From Gonapodya sp. JEL0774 (taxonomy: Eukaryota > Monoblepharomycota > Monoblepharidomycetes > Monoblepharidales > Gonapodyaceae), in the NCBI GenBank assembly GCA_027604505.1, contig JADIIX010000012.1:62001-126000 (forward strand): a stretch of 64,000 nucleotides of DNA. Direction: 5' to 3'. Both the position numbers and the translations under genes were made by a program. The notes under the pieces were generated by a model. It worked only from the letters and a program-made list of their open reading frames with translations, searched no databases and was not told where the DNA came from. Positions 13,778 through 25,245 of the stretch are shown in pieces (positions within the stretch are counted from its first letter, which is position 1; each line of letters opens with the position of its first letter).

Positions 13778-14242
13778 ATGTTAAGCTTTGCTCTCGGTGG
13801 TATAATGACATATGTCTTCTATGACGCATATTTGAGCCCTCTCTATGAAGGTCAGGATCGTTATCAAGTCGCCATGAGCAAACTTTGTGAGTTTCGCTTC
13901 TTGAAGGCGGCAAGGTTTTGGGCGTTCTCCATTGACCTGAAATTATCCTAGACCCCGAGGCGACCGGTGTACAGACTATGTGGGTCCTTGGTGCTGTCGG
14001 TGACGTCGTTCACCGTGTGACGGGAGCGGTACAGCCACACGGAACACCATTGGGGCTCATCGCCCCGACCTTGGCGTTCGTCACCGTCAAAGGGTTCGGA
14101 ATGAAGTGGCCTTGGGTAAGTTTAACTGAACACTTTTGAACGTGAAAGAATGTTGACCAATTTGTAACTCACACAGAACAATGAGAACCTCACCGCATTT
14201 GAAAAAGAGCTGAATGCACCGACGTTGAAGGTGACCATTTAA
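13778..14242 (+). CDS. Small uncharacterised protein, possibly membrane-associated
   Basis: Three exons fit together in phase: 13778-13886, 13952-14115 and 14177-14242 (stop TAA), giving about 113 residues. The N-terminal exon reads MLSFALGGIMTYVFYDAYLS, a hydrophobic aromatic stretch that could insert in a membrane. The middle exon has MWVLGAVGDVVHRVTGAVQP and TPLGLIAPTLAFVTVKGFGM, again hydrophobic and glycine-rich; the end is charged (NNENLTAFEKELNAPTLK). I do not recognise the family. All three splice sites are good GT-AG matches and the codon phases agree, which argues that this is a real gene. An upstream coding exon around 12909 is possible, in which case the true N-terminus would be longer. 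Confidence 0.5.
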
Positions 14243-14297
14243 TTGAGAGTAACGAGTCATGAGGTCTTACTGCGAGCTTGATATGATTGTACTTCCT

Positions 14298-14847
14298 TTA
14301 ATCGATTTGCTGGGGTGCCGTCTTTTCATTTCCACGAATATCCTCAAAATCTTCTGTCACGGCGTTGCTGCTTCCGAGTGTAATGCAAGATTGCTCCAAA
14401 GAAATTAAATTGAAATAGATTAATACCTGAGAAGAAATGCCTTTGTGGTAGGGAAAGAAGGGCGTGGCTGTGGTCTTTGCCGTGAAAATCGACAAAGTTG
14501 TGGCCTCCTCTTCCAAATTCGGCTTTTCCGAGTCCTCCATTCCTTCCAACCGTTGGCCAACGATTCCTTGAGTCGGTTATTTGGGAACATTTGTATTGAA
14601 GGCGTGGAGGCTTGCCCGTTACAGGTTCCTTTGACTCGCCGAACAAGCCGCTCAAGCGGAAGACAGGACCCTTACCGGCCAGACCCGCTTGGATATCAAA
14701 ACGGGCGACGCACGGCACGGAACGCACTGATCGAGAGCGCCCGCCTATTGGAAGACGGTCACTGACTTGCTGGAGTAGGCCCGTCCACTTACGCCAAGAC
14801 CAAGTTTTCATCGGAGGATCCCCCACCTTTTTTTCGGCATCTGCCAA
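14298..14847 (-). CDS. Possible small gene, unresolved
   Basis: On the minus strand an ATG at 14847 opens MADAEKKVGDPPMKTWSW followed by a good donor (GTAAGT at about 14790). A plausible final exon near 14340-14298 reads TEDFEDIRGNEKTAPQQID. Several frames stay open between them and no unique splice path was found. The region faces the deacetylase gene head-to-head with about 65 bases between the two start codons, which would suit a shared bidirectional promoter. It has no recognised domain, and the opposite strand is also open, so this could be noncoding. Confidence 0.25.
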
Positions 14848-14913
14848 TTTCCACTACCCAGTGGCTCTTTCTGTACTCTTTGGATTGTACTAGTCTACTG
14901 TTTGCCATCAATA

Positions 14914-17400
14914 ATGGATCCTTTCCAGAGCGCTTATAACGGGGGTATTTCCACGACTTCTTTCGGAGTGCCGTTCACTCAATCTCAGCAGACGGATTTC
15001 TCGTCCAACTATGCAGCTGAACAATCGTGAGTTGAAATAGATTGCGAGCCACAATTGACAGTTGAAGTTCAACAAGCTCCGCTTCATCCAGGCGCCCACA
15101 ATTCCTACCTCCACCTGACCAGTCATTCTTTCAGCAACCTATGCATCAACCTCAACCATCTCGCCCTCTGTCGATGCAGGAACCGTCTCAACACCCTAAC
15201 AGTCGTCAAGATCCAACTCGCCCAACGAACTTCCCGCAATCCCCACGTCCATTGTCCATGCAAGAAGCATCTCAACGGCCTGGCGGTCGCCAAGAACCTC
15301 CTCGTGCACTCAACATCGTCGATATTCGTCCGAGTAGCCGTCAGGACTCCTCCCCTCGTCCCGTTAGCCAAATTAGGCAGGATCCGCCACAGTCCCCTTC
15401 CATGGCTTCCATGGCGGATGGGCCTCAAAGACCACTCAGCCAACTAGACGGAGGCCAGAGGCCCTCGAGTCGTGCATTTAATGCCGCACCTCAGCCTGCG
15501 TTTCACAGAGTCTCCCTTTCTTCTTACAATTCGGATACCACGGACACCGGAGACGAAGCTGATCTCCGTCGCGGATTCCGAGCACCCGCTGCACCTTCTC
15601 AGAATCAGCGATCGCTTTCAAATGGACAAGGCGATCATAAGGACTTTTCCACTCTCAGAAGTTCCGACAGTGGAGCAACGTTGAATGGAGGAGCGTCGCA
15701 GCTTTCGCCCCCTGATAGTTCTCCACCGAAGAACAAGTCTCCTACCGTCCTTGAGTCTTCGTTTCACTCCTCGCCACCGCGCCGGAAGCGCAACTCGACA
15801 CCGCGCTGGGTGTTCCTCGTATTAATCGCTGTAGTCGGGCTGGCCATCATTGGAGGAATTGGAGTCGCTGTAGTCCTCATTCTCCAAAAGACCAAAAATG
15901 ATCAGACGAGCACCCAAGGCGTTTCGGGCATTGGCGTCGTTACCTCTCGAACGACAACTGCGAAAGTAGTAACCACGACGACGACGACCACCTCTGCAGA
16001 TGCCACACCTACCAGCGACCCAGTCCCAGATATGGTGCCTCTCACGGTGGGCAACGTGACGTTCCTACCTTCAGGTGCTCTGCCGACGGGACCACTTCCG
16101 GATTGTGAGTTTAGCCGCTCATGTCCACAATTGTTCGAATCCCGACTGATCCGTGACTGGTGCTGATCGTATTGTAGCCGTCTTCCGATCTTGCACTGTA
16201 CCTGGACTGGTTGCGATGACGTTTGACGGTGAGATGACGATTTTTGCATCCCGTGGCAACGTTCGTTTGATGTTTTTTGTCTTGTCGGGTGTGTCAGACG
16301 GCCCATTTCAATACACCAGCGGCCTTCTCGACGTGTTGGATAGTCTTGGGGTGAAAGTGACCTTCTTCATCAATGGCCGGAATCAGTAAGTGTTGCGGTG
16401 ACGTTATTTCAGGTCAGCCACTGATTTGCTCTTGCCCCTTTCCTACTTTCTATATTTATTTTTTTTGTCGAAACCAGAGGTGATCTTACCAATCCAACCT
16501 ACGCGAATCTAGTTAAGCGAGCACACGATGCCGGCCATTGCATTGGATCACAGTGAGTTTGGAACTTTGCATCATAACTCGATTTCAATTATCATCGATG
16601 TGACAATTGCAGTACGTGGACGCACGCGGATCTGACCACCCTCACCGCCGCTGGCGTGCGGAACGAGCTTCAGCAAATCGAGGACTTCATGATGGCGACG
16701 TTCGGAAAGAGACCCAACTACATGAGACCGCCTTACGTACGTATGCAAATGGGGTTTCGCTCGCCAGCGTTCGCCGCACACACTTTTAACTCGCGTTCTC
16801 AAACTCTTCCAGGGAAAGTTCAATGATGTTACAGTACAAGTCGTCAAGGACATGGGATGTGGGTTCTTCTCTTCGTCGCAACCTCACTTTCGAGGACTTT
16901 TCATCTCCTTTCTTCCGTTCTCAGACGCTGCAATGGTGTTGTGGGATCAGGATACCCTAGGTATGGGCCGTATATCTGGTTCGAAACGGACCCGACTGGT
17001 TCTTTGACAATTTCTTCGACATTTTCGTGATTATCCCTATCCATTGCAGACTGGGCACACCCGCAGGACGTTGTTTCTAGCATTCAAATCTACCGCAATG
17101 CCTTGGCAACGACCAACAATGCGACGTGAGTGTTGTGGCTACAAGCTTTGAATTGTTTAAATGATTTGTTCATCCCGCACGGGTTTACCCCTTCTTAGAT
17201 CCTCAATCTTGATGATTCAACACGATGTGGGTAAATCTCTCGAAACCCACCCGTATACGTAACGTGCTCACCGCAACGAGTTCCCTCAGGTCGTCCCCAC
17301 GGTGGCTCAAATGGTTCCTCGCGCCATCGACTCGATATGGAGGTCAGGATGGGTCACTGGAACGATGGAAGACTGTTTCCAACGGGCGTGCTACCGATAG
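14914..17400 (+). CDS. Membrane-anchored polysaccharide (chitin) deacetylase
   Basis: Eleven exons, all with GT-AG borders: 14914-15026, 15092-16104, 16178-16228, 16298-16385, 16478-16552, 16613-16736, 16813-16858, 16925-16960, 17050-17125, 17199-17226 and 17290-17400. The first ~280 residues are Pro/Gln/Ser-rich with a repeated RPLSMQExSQ motif. A basic stop-transfer (SPPRRKRNSTPR) precedes one membrane span (WVFLVLIAVVGLAIIGGIGV), so the catalytic part faces outside. A Thr-rich stalk follows. The NodB domain keeps all metal and catalytic motifs: VAMTFDDGP (split by an intron inside Asp-Asp), GSHTWTH (H-x-x-x-H metal ligands), YMRPPYG, LWDQDTLDW and SSILMIQHD. It ends EDCFQRACYR. The family (CE4) de-N-acetylates chitin or related polymers in cell walls. 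The type II topology with a long cytoplasmic N-terminus is unusual beside the commoner secreted or GPI-anchored forms. Confidence 0.92.
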
Positions 17401-17663
17401 TCCAATCTCTACATGCATGGTCAGTGAACGAGAGTGGGGGTGCGCGGTCCAGCATCAGGACGACGCCCCAGATCTGTCGCACAAAGCACGTTAAATCCCC
17501 GCAACAAGTAGAAGTGCTTCTTCTTATTATTTAATAGTACTAGTAATTAGATCTCTCATGGAGGACATTAAATGGGGGTAAAGCACAATACCAAATACAA
17601 GAAACAATCAAACCCCATCCCGTGGAGGTGATGAGTGGTGTTCCCTTTTCCGTGAAAAAGACG

Positions 17664-19163
17664 TCACCGACCGACTTCCCATTGGTTTCCCTTCAGTTCA
17701 AACACAGAAACGAGGAGGCCCCCACCGTCTCGAAAAACGAGCCTCTCTGCAGTCCACATTCGCTGGGCACTTGTGGCGGCCGTCGCGCGGGGCGAGCCGA
17801 GAAGCCTGGATTCTACCACGTCCTTGCCTAGCAGCTGTTGGATCGCGGAGAGTGCTCTGGTTTGCAGCGTGGCGTTGTAACGCACGAGTGGCGCCGGGTC
17901 GGTAATGTGGTCACCGTCCTGAGTTGTGGCGGGAAAGTGGCTCCACTCGAGCCACTCGTTCCCCGCGAACGTGATCTCCCCCAAGTCCCACCCCTCGATG
18001 TCGCCGTTGCCCCTGACCAGCTCCCTCACCACGTCGGGGTACGAGTACTTGAGCCTGATACGCTTGAGCCCTTTGATACCGCGAGCGAGCTTCAAGAGCA
18101 AGACGGGGGAGTACACGGTGCAGTCGAGCGAGGTGACGTACGAGGTGGGGACGGTGAGCATGTCGACGAGGGTGGTGAGCGCAATGGAGGAGATGGAGAC
18201 GCAGAGGCGGAGGTGGGCGAGGTGGAGGGGGTGGGTGCGGGGGGGCAGGACCGACGGTTCGGACGGGGAGAAGAGAGGGAGAGGGAGAAAGTTGGGGCGC
18301 ACTGCGGGGTAGGCGCAGGGGTGGTGTGTCGGCAGGTGGGGGTGGTTTTGTGTTTGTAAATGTGACGGTGCGGTAAGAAGGGTGGTGAGATGGTTCAGGT
18401 TTCGAGGTATGTACCGAGTAGCCTCATTATCTGAACAACCTCAACGCACCTGCGTTGATGACCAGCCTATCAGTGCGCGCAAGCATGGGAGTCAACATCA
18501 GATACGAGTGCGGGAAAGTGCTCGACAGATAGCAATCCAAATCCAACGTCGTGGGAGACCGCGGGTGGAAACCGTTGCCCACGGGACGCCCACTCGTGTC
18601 AGCGTGGAGGGGGCTCACTCCGCCCCTGGTGCGTTCGAATCGCACGCAGCGGAGCGTGTCTCCACAGGCGGACAGGAGGCGGTGTTCGAGGTCGATCCAC
18701 TGCTTGAGGTCGGAAAGGGTCGGGCCGAGGATCTTGACGTCGAAGATGAGAGAACGGACCAGACGGGCGACGTTGTGGAAGGAGTTCTGAGGAAATAAGG
18801 GGTTCTGTTTAGCTTAAGGAGACAGTAGATGCGTTCATTTCACAAAACAGCGAGCGAATTTTGTGAGCGTGAGTACTCGCCTCGTTCAGGAGAACTTGTT
18901 TGACGAAGATGTGAGAGAAGGAAGCCCGAACCACGATCGACTGGGAGTAATGGACCTGAGCGGCAACGTAACTCCTTCAAAATGGTCAAAGGCGGATTTT
19001 GGAGGTTCTCTTGTTAATATTTAACGACTCAAGAGACACGAGAGTGAGGAGCAACCACAAACCTTACCAGAACTTGTTCACTAGAAACAGTTTTCGCAGC
19101 TCTCTTTGGGAAAGAAAGGAAAAAATTTGCAGAAGTAGCTCTTTGAAATGGAAAGGAGAATCG
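17664..19163 (-). CDS. F-box protein with LRR-like C-terminal region
   Basis: The most upstream exon that could be placed starts at 19163 after an acceptor and gives FHFKELLLQIFSFLSQRELR, then KLFLVNKFW, an F-box. It splices in phase 2 to SYVAAQVHYSQSIVVRASF and FSHIFVKQVLLNE. The next exon, NSFHNVARLVRSLIFDVK, follows an intron whose only in-phase donor is GCGAGT, so a GC-AG intron is implied. The rest (RNLNHLTTLLTAPSHL, LHLAHLRLCVSISSIALTTL) has the irregular Leu spacing of F-box/LRR proteins. It then runs to LLVSVFELKGNQWEVGR and stop at 17664. F-box proteins dock substrates onto SCF ubiquitin ligases through Skp1; the target is unknown. A short 5' exon with the initiator Met remains to be located, perhaps near 19358. 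Confidence 0.7.
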
Positions 19164-19720
19164 CTGGAGTGAGATTAAGCAAACTTGGACTCGAAGTCGA
19201 CTAAACGTGAACCAACCGGGCATCGCGAGACTGAGTAGACCAGACGCCATCCTGTACAGGCAGTTTGCAGTTGCGATTCCACAAGCAAAAATACGCTCTG
19301 GACGTGGTTTTGGCAATTTTGTTAGTTTAATCCGCAGAAAGAATCACGGTTTTCCCATCGAGTTTCAGCCTGTTTCGTCTCGATCTGTGAAGACGGCTGA
19401 TCAGGCCCAGGGAAGGACGTGATCGTGAAGACACCACAACGCACACATCACTTCGAACATTTCCTTCCCCTCTTTTACTCATTCCATCGCACTTCCACTC
19501 TCAATTCCCATCAAATGCCCCGTGATTTACTTGCCGGAATGGTACTCTGCTGTTCCTACTATTGTCCTCAAGGAATGGCCCGTCTACTCATAATTTCACC
19601 ATCTCGCCATTTCCCTCCACACCTCCTTGACTCCTCGTCGCCCCCTTCCTTGACCACCCATCCACCCACTTGCTTGCATAATGCTGCTGAATCTGCTTTG
19701 GCCTTTGTCGTGGTTTCCCC

Positions 19721-21718
19721 ATGGGGACCAAGCCGGCGGAGTCCCCCGCCCAAACTCCCCCCACCGATTCCAAGCCTGCAAAGAGTGGGAAGCCCGCAAA
19801 AGAAAAGGAACCGGACGCAAACGCAGCGAAAATGAAAGAGTTCTTTGAGGAAGTGCGTATTCGAAGGAACCTCACCGAGAGCTTCCTTTGGAAAAAACCT
19901 TGCGGGAACTCGTTGGGAGCAGCATGAAGCATGTCCTACGAGTGGAGTGAGCGAGAGCCCAGCGAGCCGCTAGGCGTGCCCATTCAAGCTGTATGCTGGA
20001 TTTTCTCTCAATGCCCCACCAGCCGTTCAGCAGGGCCATTCGAGCCGAGGCGACATATTCTATCAATGACCGCACGGCATATGGACTATGTACCTTGTGA
20101 CCATGTGGACTTTTGATAGGGGAGAGGTCACATGGACTTATAACAGCAATCTAATGAAACCCCTCCCTTTGATAAAGGTGGGAATCGTCCGAGACGCCAT
20201 CGCCACCTTGAAAAGGGATATCGACTCTGTAGAGCCCCTCCACGGAAAGGCCATGACCGCGACGAGTGAAGCACAGCAATCTGGTGATTACATACCTTGT
20301 CCCCTTCCATTCGCCAAAAGAAGAAATTGCGTGAAGCAGAAAGAAAACTCACTCCCCGTTCATCTTCCACGAATCTCCTCAATTGATACCCACCATATGA
20401 CCATCCTCCTCACGACTTGCGGAACCGGATATGCGACCAGACATCTCCAAGGACATTGGGGCGATCATGGACCGTGTGCAGAGCCAGTCGAATAAAATCC
20501 GAGCGAAACTGAAAGGTTCGTGGGGTTCATGGGAGTGTGCGGATCCCCGGGAGTCCTGAGCACGTTCCATTCACTCGTTTTTGGAGATTTCGACTCGATA
20601 GGAGAGTCACACACTGCTCACCCATCCTTTGCTCTCCACTCGGAACACAGGTATGGAAGCAGCAAACAAGAAATTCTCCAAAGAGAGCGGCCCAGGCTCG
20701 AGCGACGCACGAATACGAGAATCGCAGGTTCGTGTCGTTCGGTTTTTTGCTTCCTGTCCCCCTTTTTGAAATGTTCTCCACGCACTTGTCGCTCGTCTCG
20801 CTCCCACGTGAATACTTATTTCACTGAACATAACCCTTCACTCGGTAACTGCAGCAAATCGCCCTCAGCAAGAAATTCGTAGAGCACATGACCGAGTACA
20901 AGGACCTACAGCAAAAGTACCAGGGGAAAATCAAACAAAGGATGAAGAGGGAGATCATGATCGGTAAGCTACTACCTCATTTGGAATTTCACCGTGCGGG
21001 CGGGGTCTCGGCCCTTCGCCGTCGCTCTGGTTTCTGGTTCGCCTGCACACTCAAGCTCACACCGATACCAATTTTACTCAAACGATCAACAAAAGTCAAA
21101 CCTGACGCCACGGACGCGGAAATCAACCAAGCGATGGAATCAGGAACAAATGGCATTTTTGCTCAGCAGGTGCGTCACTCCGATCAGTCAAAACAAAAAT
21201 TAGCCCCCTCTAGGTTTTGAGGTTTGCTTTCCCATTCCAACACCACCACCAACTGAACCATGTGTCCTCCGTTGTTCGTGCCCGTGCCGCCCAGATGCTC
21301 AAAACATCGAAACAAACAGAGGAAGCGCGGGCGGCCCTCGTAGACATTCAAAACCGCCACGAGGAGATCATCCGCATAGAAAAGACCGTCCTGGAACTGC
21401 AACAATTGTTCATGGACATGGCGGTGTTGGTGGCGGCCCAGGAGGAGCAGATCATTGAGATTTCGGAGAACGTTGGGAAAACAGTGGACAACACAGAAAA
21501 GGGTGTCCAGGAGCTCAGAAAGGCGAATAAAATGCAAAAGAGAAGTAGAAAGGTGGGTAGGATCTGTCTCAACGTCGTGACCGTTGTAGAAAGCACCCAT
21601 TTCTGACCGTCTGTTCCCGCCCGTTCCTTTGCTCTGATAGCTGATGTGCTGCGGTCTCTTATGTCTCATCATTCTTATTATTGTACTGGGTGTTGTCTTT
21701 GGTGTGATCAAGAAATAA
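19721..21718 (+). CDS. SSO1: Plasma-membrane Qa-SNARE (syntaxin / Sso1-like)
   Basis: Starts at ATG 19721 with a Lys/Pro-rich leader (MGTKPAESPAQTPP) and MKEFFEE. Eight or so exons give the Habc bundle (VGIVRDAIATLKRDIDSV; ISKDIGAIMDRVQSQSNKI; TEYKDLQQKYQGKIKQRMKR) and the linker DAEINQAMESGTNGIFAQQ. The SNARE motif includes ALVDIQNRHEEIIRIEKTVL and ELQQLFMDMAVLVAAQEEQI, whose central LQQLFMDMAVLV supplies the zero-layer Gln. The final exon encodes the tail anchor LMCCGLLCLIILIIVLGVVF and ends GVIKK. The family forms the target-membrane t-SNARE with SNAP-25/Sec9 for exocytosis. It is full length, with all layers visible and no damage. Introns within the Habc part (for example 20514-20650 and 20740-20853) are longer than average for this window. 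Confidence 0.93.
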
Positions 21719-22400
21719 TCATTGTTTGCATTCACCTCTTGTCGTCGTCGGTCTCGGCGAACGCTGCGGGGGAGTCAACCGATCGCAACGGGGCTTCTGC
21801 AACGTGGTGGACCTTGAGCTCAATGTCACATGGTGCAAAAAACGCTCAGTCACTGAGTGTATTTTGAATCGACTGGGTCTACCTGGTTTCCCGGGATCTT
21901 TGCGCTTGGATCTGAATCTGACCCCACCTTACTCCTGAAGGTGGTAGTCTGAAACTGGATCTCGTTTGGACAGAGCGCACCACCAACCGAGCAAGGACGT
22001 TGCATCCAGTGTTAGCCGTGTCATTGCAAAAAGTGGCTCTACGAACGGTGTGAGTGTGAGTGTAGGGATCGATGAAACGGAGTCCTGACTGTCGCTACCA
22101 CTGTTGTAGGGCCATGTTCTTTACTAGACAGCGCCGAATCTCACCGCACACCGAAAATACCTCTAGCTTTAGAGTAAATTAATTCACTGTATTTTCAGTG
22201 GTGGAGAGGACGGATGGTTTGCACCACATCGTGAACCAAGCTGAGGAGGATCTTCACAGGATACAAACCATTTTCCCCTCCAATCTGTTCACGAGGGGGA
22301 ATCACGAACGCAGAAATCCATTCTCAGTTGCACGACGGCTACCGTGCTCTCTTTCGGCGTTGAATCACGGGAATATCCGCTGTCACTGAGGGTGAGGGGA
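21719..22400. other. Intergenic region, nothing recognised
   Basis: About 680 bases between syntaxin and the NudE gene, both on the plus strand. Short open frames at 21726-21938 and 22198-22389 have no recognisable features. The NudE promoter must lie here. An in-frame ATG at 22344 could extend the NudE N-terminus by 19 codons. Confidence 0.4.
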
Positions 22401-24775
22401 ATGGACACCCAGCCCGGTTCGGGAATGGGTTCGCCCCCTAGCGATCCACGAGAGCAATCATTGTACTACAAACGGCTGTACGATCGCCTTCTTGGGCAAC
22501 ACACGGCGCTTCGAGAATCACACGAAGCGCTCCGAAAGGAATTGGACGAGTTCACGACGGATTCAAGAGCGCTGGAAGAAGAGCTTGAATCGGAGGTGAA
22601 GAGACTCGAAAGGGATAAAGACGAGGCACACGATAAGATCGATGTTCTGAGAAGGGAAGGCGAGGAGGCTAAGGTGAGTGATCAGGATGATACAGCTATG
22701 ATTTTAGAATCCTCTTGAGTCTGAGACAGAATGCAATTCGAACCCCCGTTTTCGTCACAAATTCTACCACATGTGCGATTTGATCGGCACATGACATGCT
22801 TGTTGTCACCCTTCGGGGACCGTGACACGTGCCTATGGGTAGACCAAGCTCACAAGTTTCCAGATTGAATCCCAACGGACGATAAACCAGCTTGCCCAAG
22901 ACTTGGACAATCTACGATATCATCAAAAACGGGACAGGGAGCGTATGAGGGGTCTGGAGATTGCCAATGACGAACTGGAGAGGCTCACTCGGTGGGTGTT
23001 CAAACCTGATGACAATCGTGGCCCGAGATAGTGAAGCCGTGGCGATGAAATACTTGGACATTAACACTTTTCTATTCAACATAACATACTTTAGCGCCGC
23101 CCAGGCAGAAATCGAGGATCTCAAATCAAGATACAATCAGACGCTGGAGCGCAATGTCTTCCTTCAGCACGAAGCGGAAATGCTGGAGCAACTTCAAACG
23201 GAGCTACAGCGCGTCAAGGATGAACTGAGAGGTGCGTCGTTTCAAGAGCCGCCTTTTAAAGTTTTCACCTTCCCTTTCTCACATGTCGTTCCGCAGACGC
23301 GCACACGGAGCTGGAGATTCGACGTGCCGCCAAACTCTCGCGCGCATCGCTTCTTGTCGGATCACCTGTTGCCAACACCTCATCTGCCACATCCTCACTT
23401 AGTGACACTCTTCACCACCCCGCGCCCTCTTCTATCGCTACGGACCAATCCGGTGCCACCACCGCCGGTCTGCCAACCTCCCTCTCCACCGGAAACATGA
23501 GCGCTGGATTCTCGGTATCTCCACCGTCGCCAGATGATAATGGCCCTGCAGAGCTCCCATCACATGCTTTTGGTGACACCCCATCTCGCAGCCCAATATA
23601 CTCATTTGGGGATCTCGATATGGCAGATGGTACGGACGATGGGCGCGCTGCAGTTGAAAGGACGAAGCGGATGTCGACCGCCGTGGGCCAGAATGTTCAC
23701 ATGCTCCAGGACCTGTTAACAAAGGCAAAAGTGAGCGTCAATCCTGCCTTCTTCTGCGTGTTCGTGAAATCACACGCGTTCCTCTATTGCCGTGTCATAT
23801 TTGAAGGGTATCGAGCAACGCATTGCCCAAGCCCGAGCGTGGTATATATCTCCGCTGCTCCAAACAGGGCAGCCCTTCCCGGGACCCACTTCAGATGGTC
23901 GAGCGAGCCCACGGGGGAGAAGTCCTCTCCCACACTCCCATATTCCCCCTGCATCTCATCCCTCCGAGCGGAGTTCTGAGCGAGGGCCTATGCCTGCCTT
24001 CGCGTCGGCACTGTACCCCCCCGTGTCAAATTACAGAGGCAGCTACGATGCAGACAACGCGTCTTCTACAGGCGCAAGCTCATATGAGCGATCTGTTCGC
24101 AGTTTCGGCGACCGGCTGGACTCATCAAGGGGTCGGAACGATTGGGGATCTGGATATGCTTCCCAGCAGCTGCATCAGCAACAAGACAATATGGACGATG
24201 ATCAGGGCTCAACATGGAGCGCTGGGGGTGGGCAGCAGAGAGGTGGTACACCTCAACCTGGTGATAGCAGTTCCCGGAGGAATGTTCCAAAGCAGGAAAA
24301 GAGCCGCAAGAGTGTGCTTGGTGCAATCATACCCGGATACAGTGACTGGGTTACCTCTGCTATCGGGAAAATCTCGGGTGACCGTGGCAGGCGAGATGAT
24401 GTTGACAACAGTGGCAGCGACATTTTTACCGGCGACGGTACGGGAACAGCAACTCCCAGGACACCTGTTCGGTCCAGCACGGGCGGTTGGTTTAGCGGTA
24501 GACTGTCACGTGGTGGATTTAGGCCGGGTGAGGGTGAGTCCCACCCCGACCGTCCACCCTCTGCAGGCGGATTCACAGCCCAGCGAGCATCTTCAACTTC
24601 GAGAGATAGTCCAGGGCGTGCATCAGGTGAACCGGACTCTGAGAGGAGAAGCTTTAGTGGCTTTCAGAGCAACGCCGTGCCGGGCGCAAGAGTTCGATCA
24701 GAGTCGGCCTCGCCCGCATCCCCCATCAAGAAGTCTCCGTCGGCGGTGAGGCTCTTCGGTGGGGGTGGTACATAG
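22401..24775 (+). CDS. NudE/Ndel1-like dynein regulator
   Basis: Five exons: 22401-22673, 22864-22991, 23095-23231, 23297-23730 and 23807-24775. The first ~170 residues are an uninterrupted coiled coil with NudE hallmarks: YYKRLYDRLLGQHTALRESH, then DSRALEEELESEVKRLERDK, then MRGLEIANDELERLTR, and QTLERNVFLQHEAEMLEQL, followed by QRVKDELRDAHTELEIR. The C-terminal ~450 residues are Ser/Gly/Pro-rich and probably disordered. One conserved-looking island, GAIIPGYSDWVTSAIGKIS, lies around the last third. NudE/Ndel1 binds Lis1 and dynein intermediate chain and supports nuclear migration. The coiled coil is orthologous-looking; the long tail is divergent. The stop is TAG 24773-24775. The last exon also has a long second open frame (23823-24749), judged a composition effect. 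Confidence 0.8.
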
Positions 24776-25245
24776 TGATACGTTTAGTATACCACATTAA
24801 TATAGTAATGTATAAATTGTCACTTTAATTTCATTGAGACACGGAGGTCCTTCCAATGTGATCTTTGACTTTTATATCTGTGGTTAGATTTATTCTGAGA
24901 ATTCGATTCGGCCTCGGGGCCCCGCTTGACATATTCATACTACGCACATCGCATGCCGAATTATTTAACTGTGCCTTGACTTAATGTCCTCCACACCGTG
25001 GTTTCCTGCCCCGAGAGGCTGTATTCCTGATGAAGCCGAGGTGGACATTTTCCCAAGATAAAAGAGCAGAAACAATAGTGACATGTGGAGAAAGTTGGAG
25101 GGCAGACGTCATCTGAAATCTCAGGCCCTTCGCTTTGTGAGTGTGGGAAGTGAGCGTAGTGAGGACAGCGGTAAGCGCAATTTATTGAACGGCTGGCAGG
25201 TAGGTATCATGCAGGTTGCCGTTGTTTCACACGAAGTTGCGGTTG
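24776..25245. other. Convergent 3' region, no gene seen
   Basis: About 470 AT-richer bases between the converging NudE and glutaminyl cyclase stops. It begins with TA-rich sequence typical of 3' ends; no RNA gene or repeat was recognised. Confidence 0.5.

Noticed and set aside
23823-24749. 308-codon second frame inside the NudE last exon
   Set aside because: It overlaps the supported exon 23807-24775, has no motif and would need a different upstream splice.
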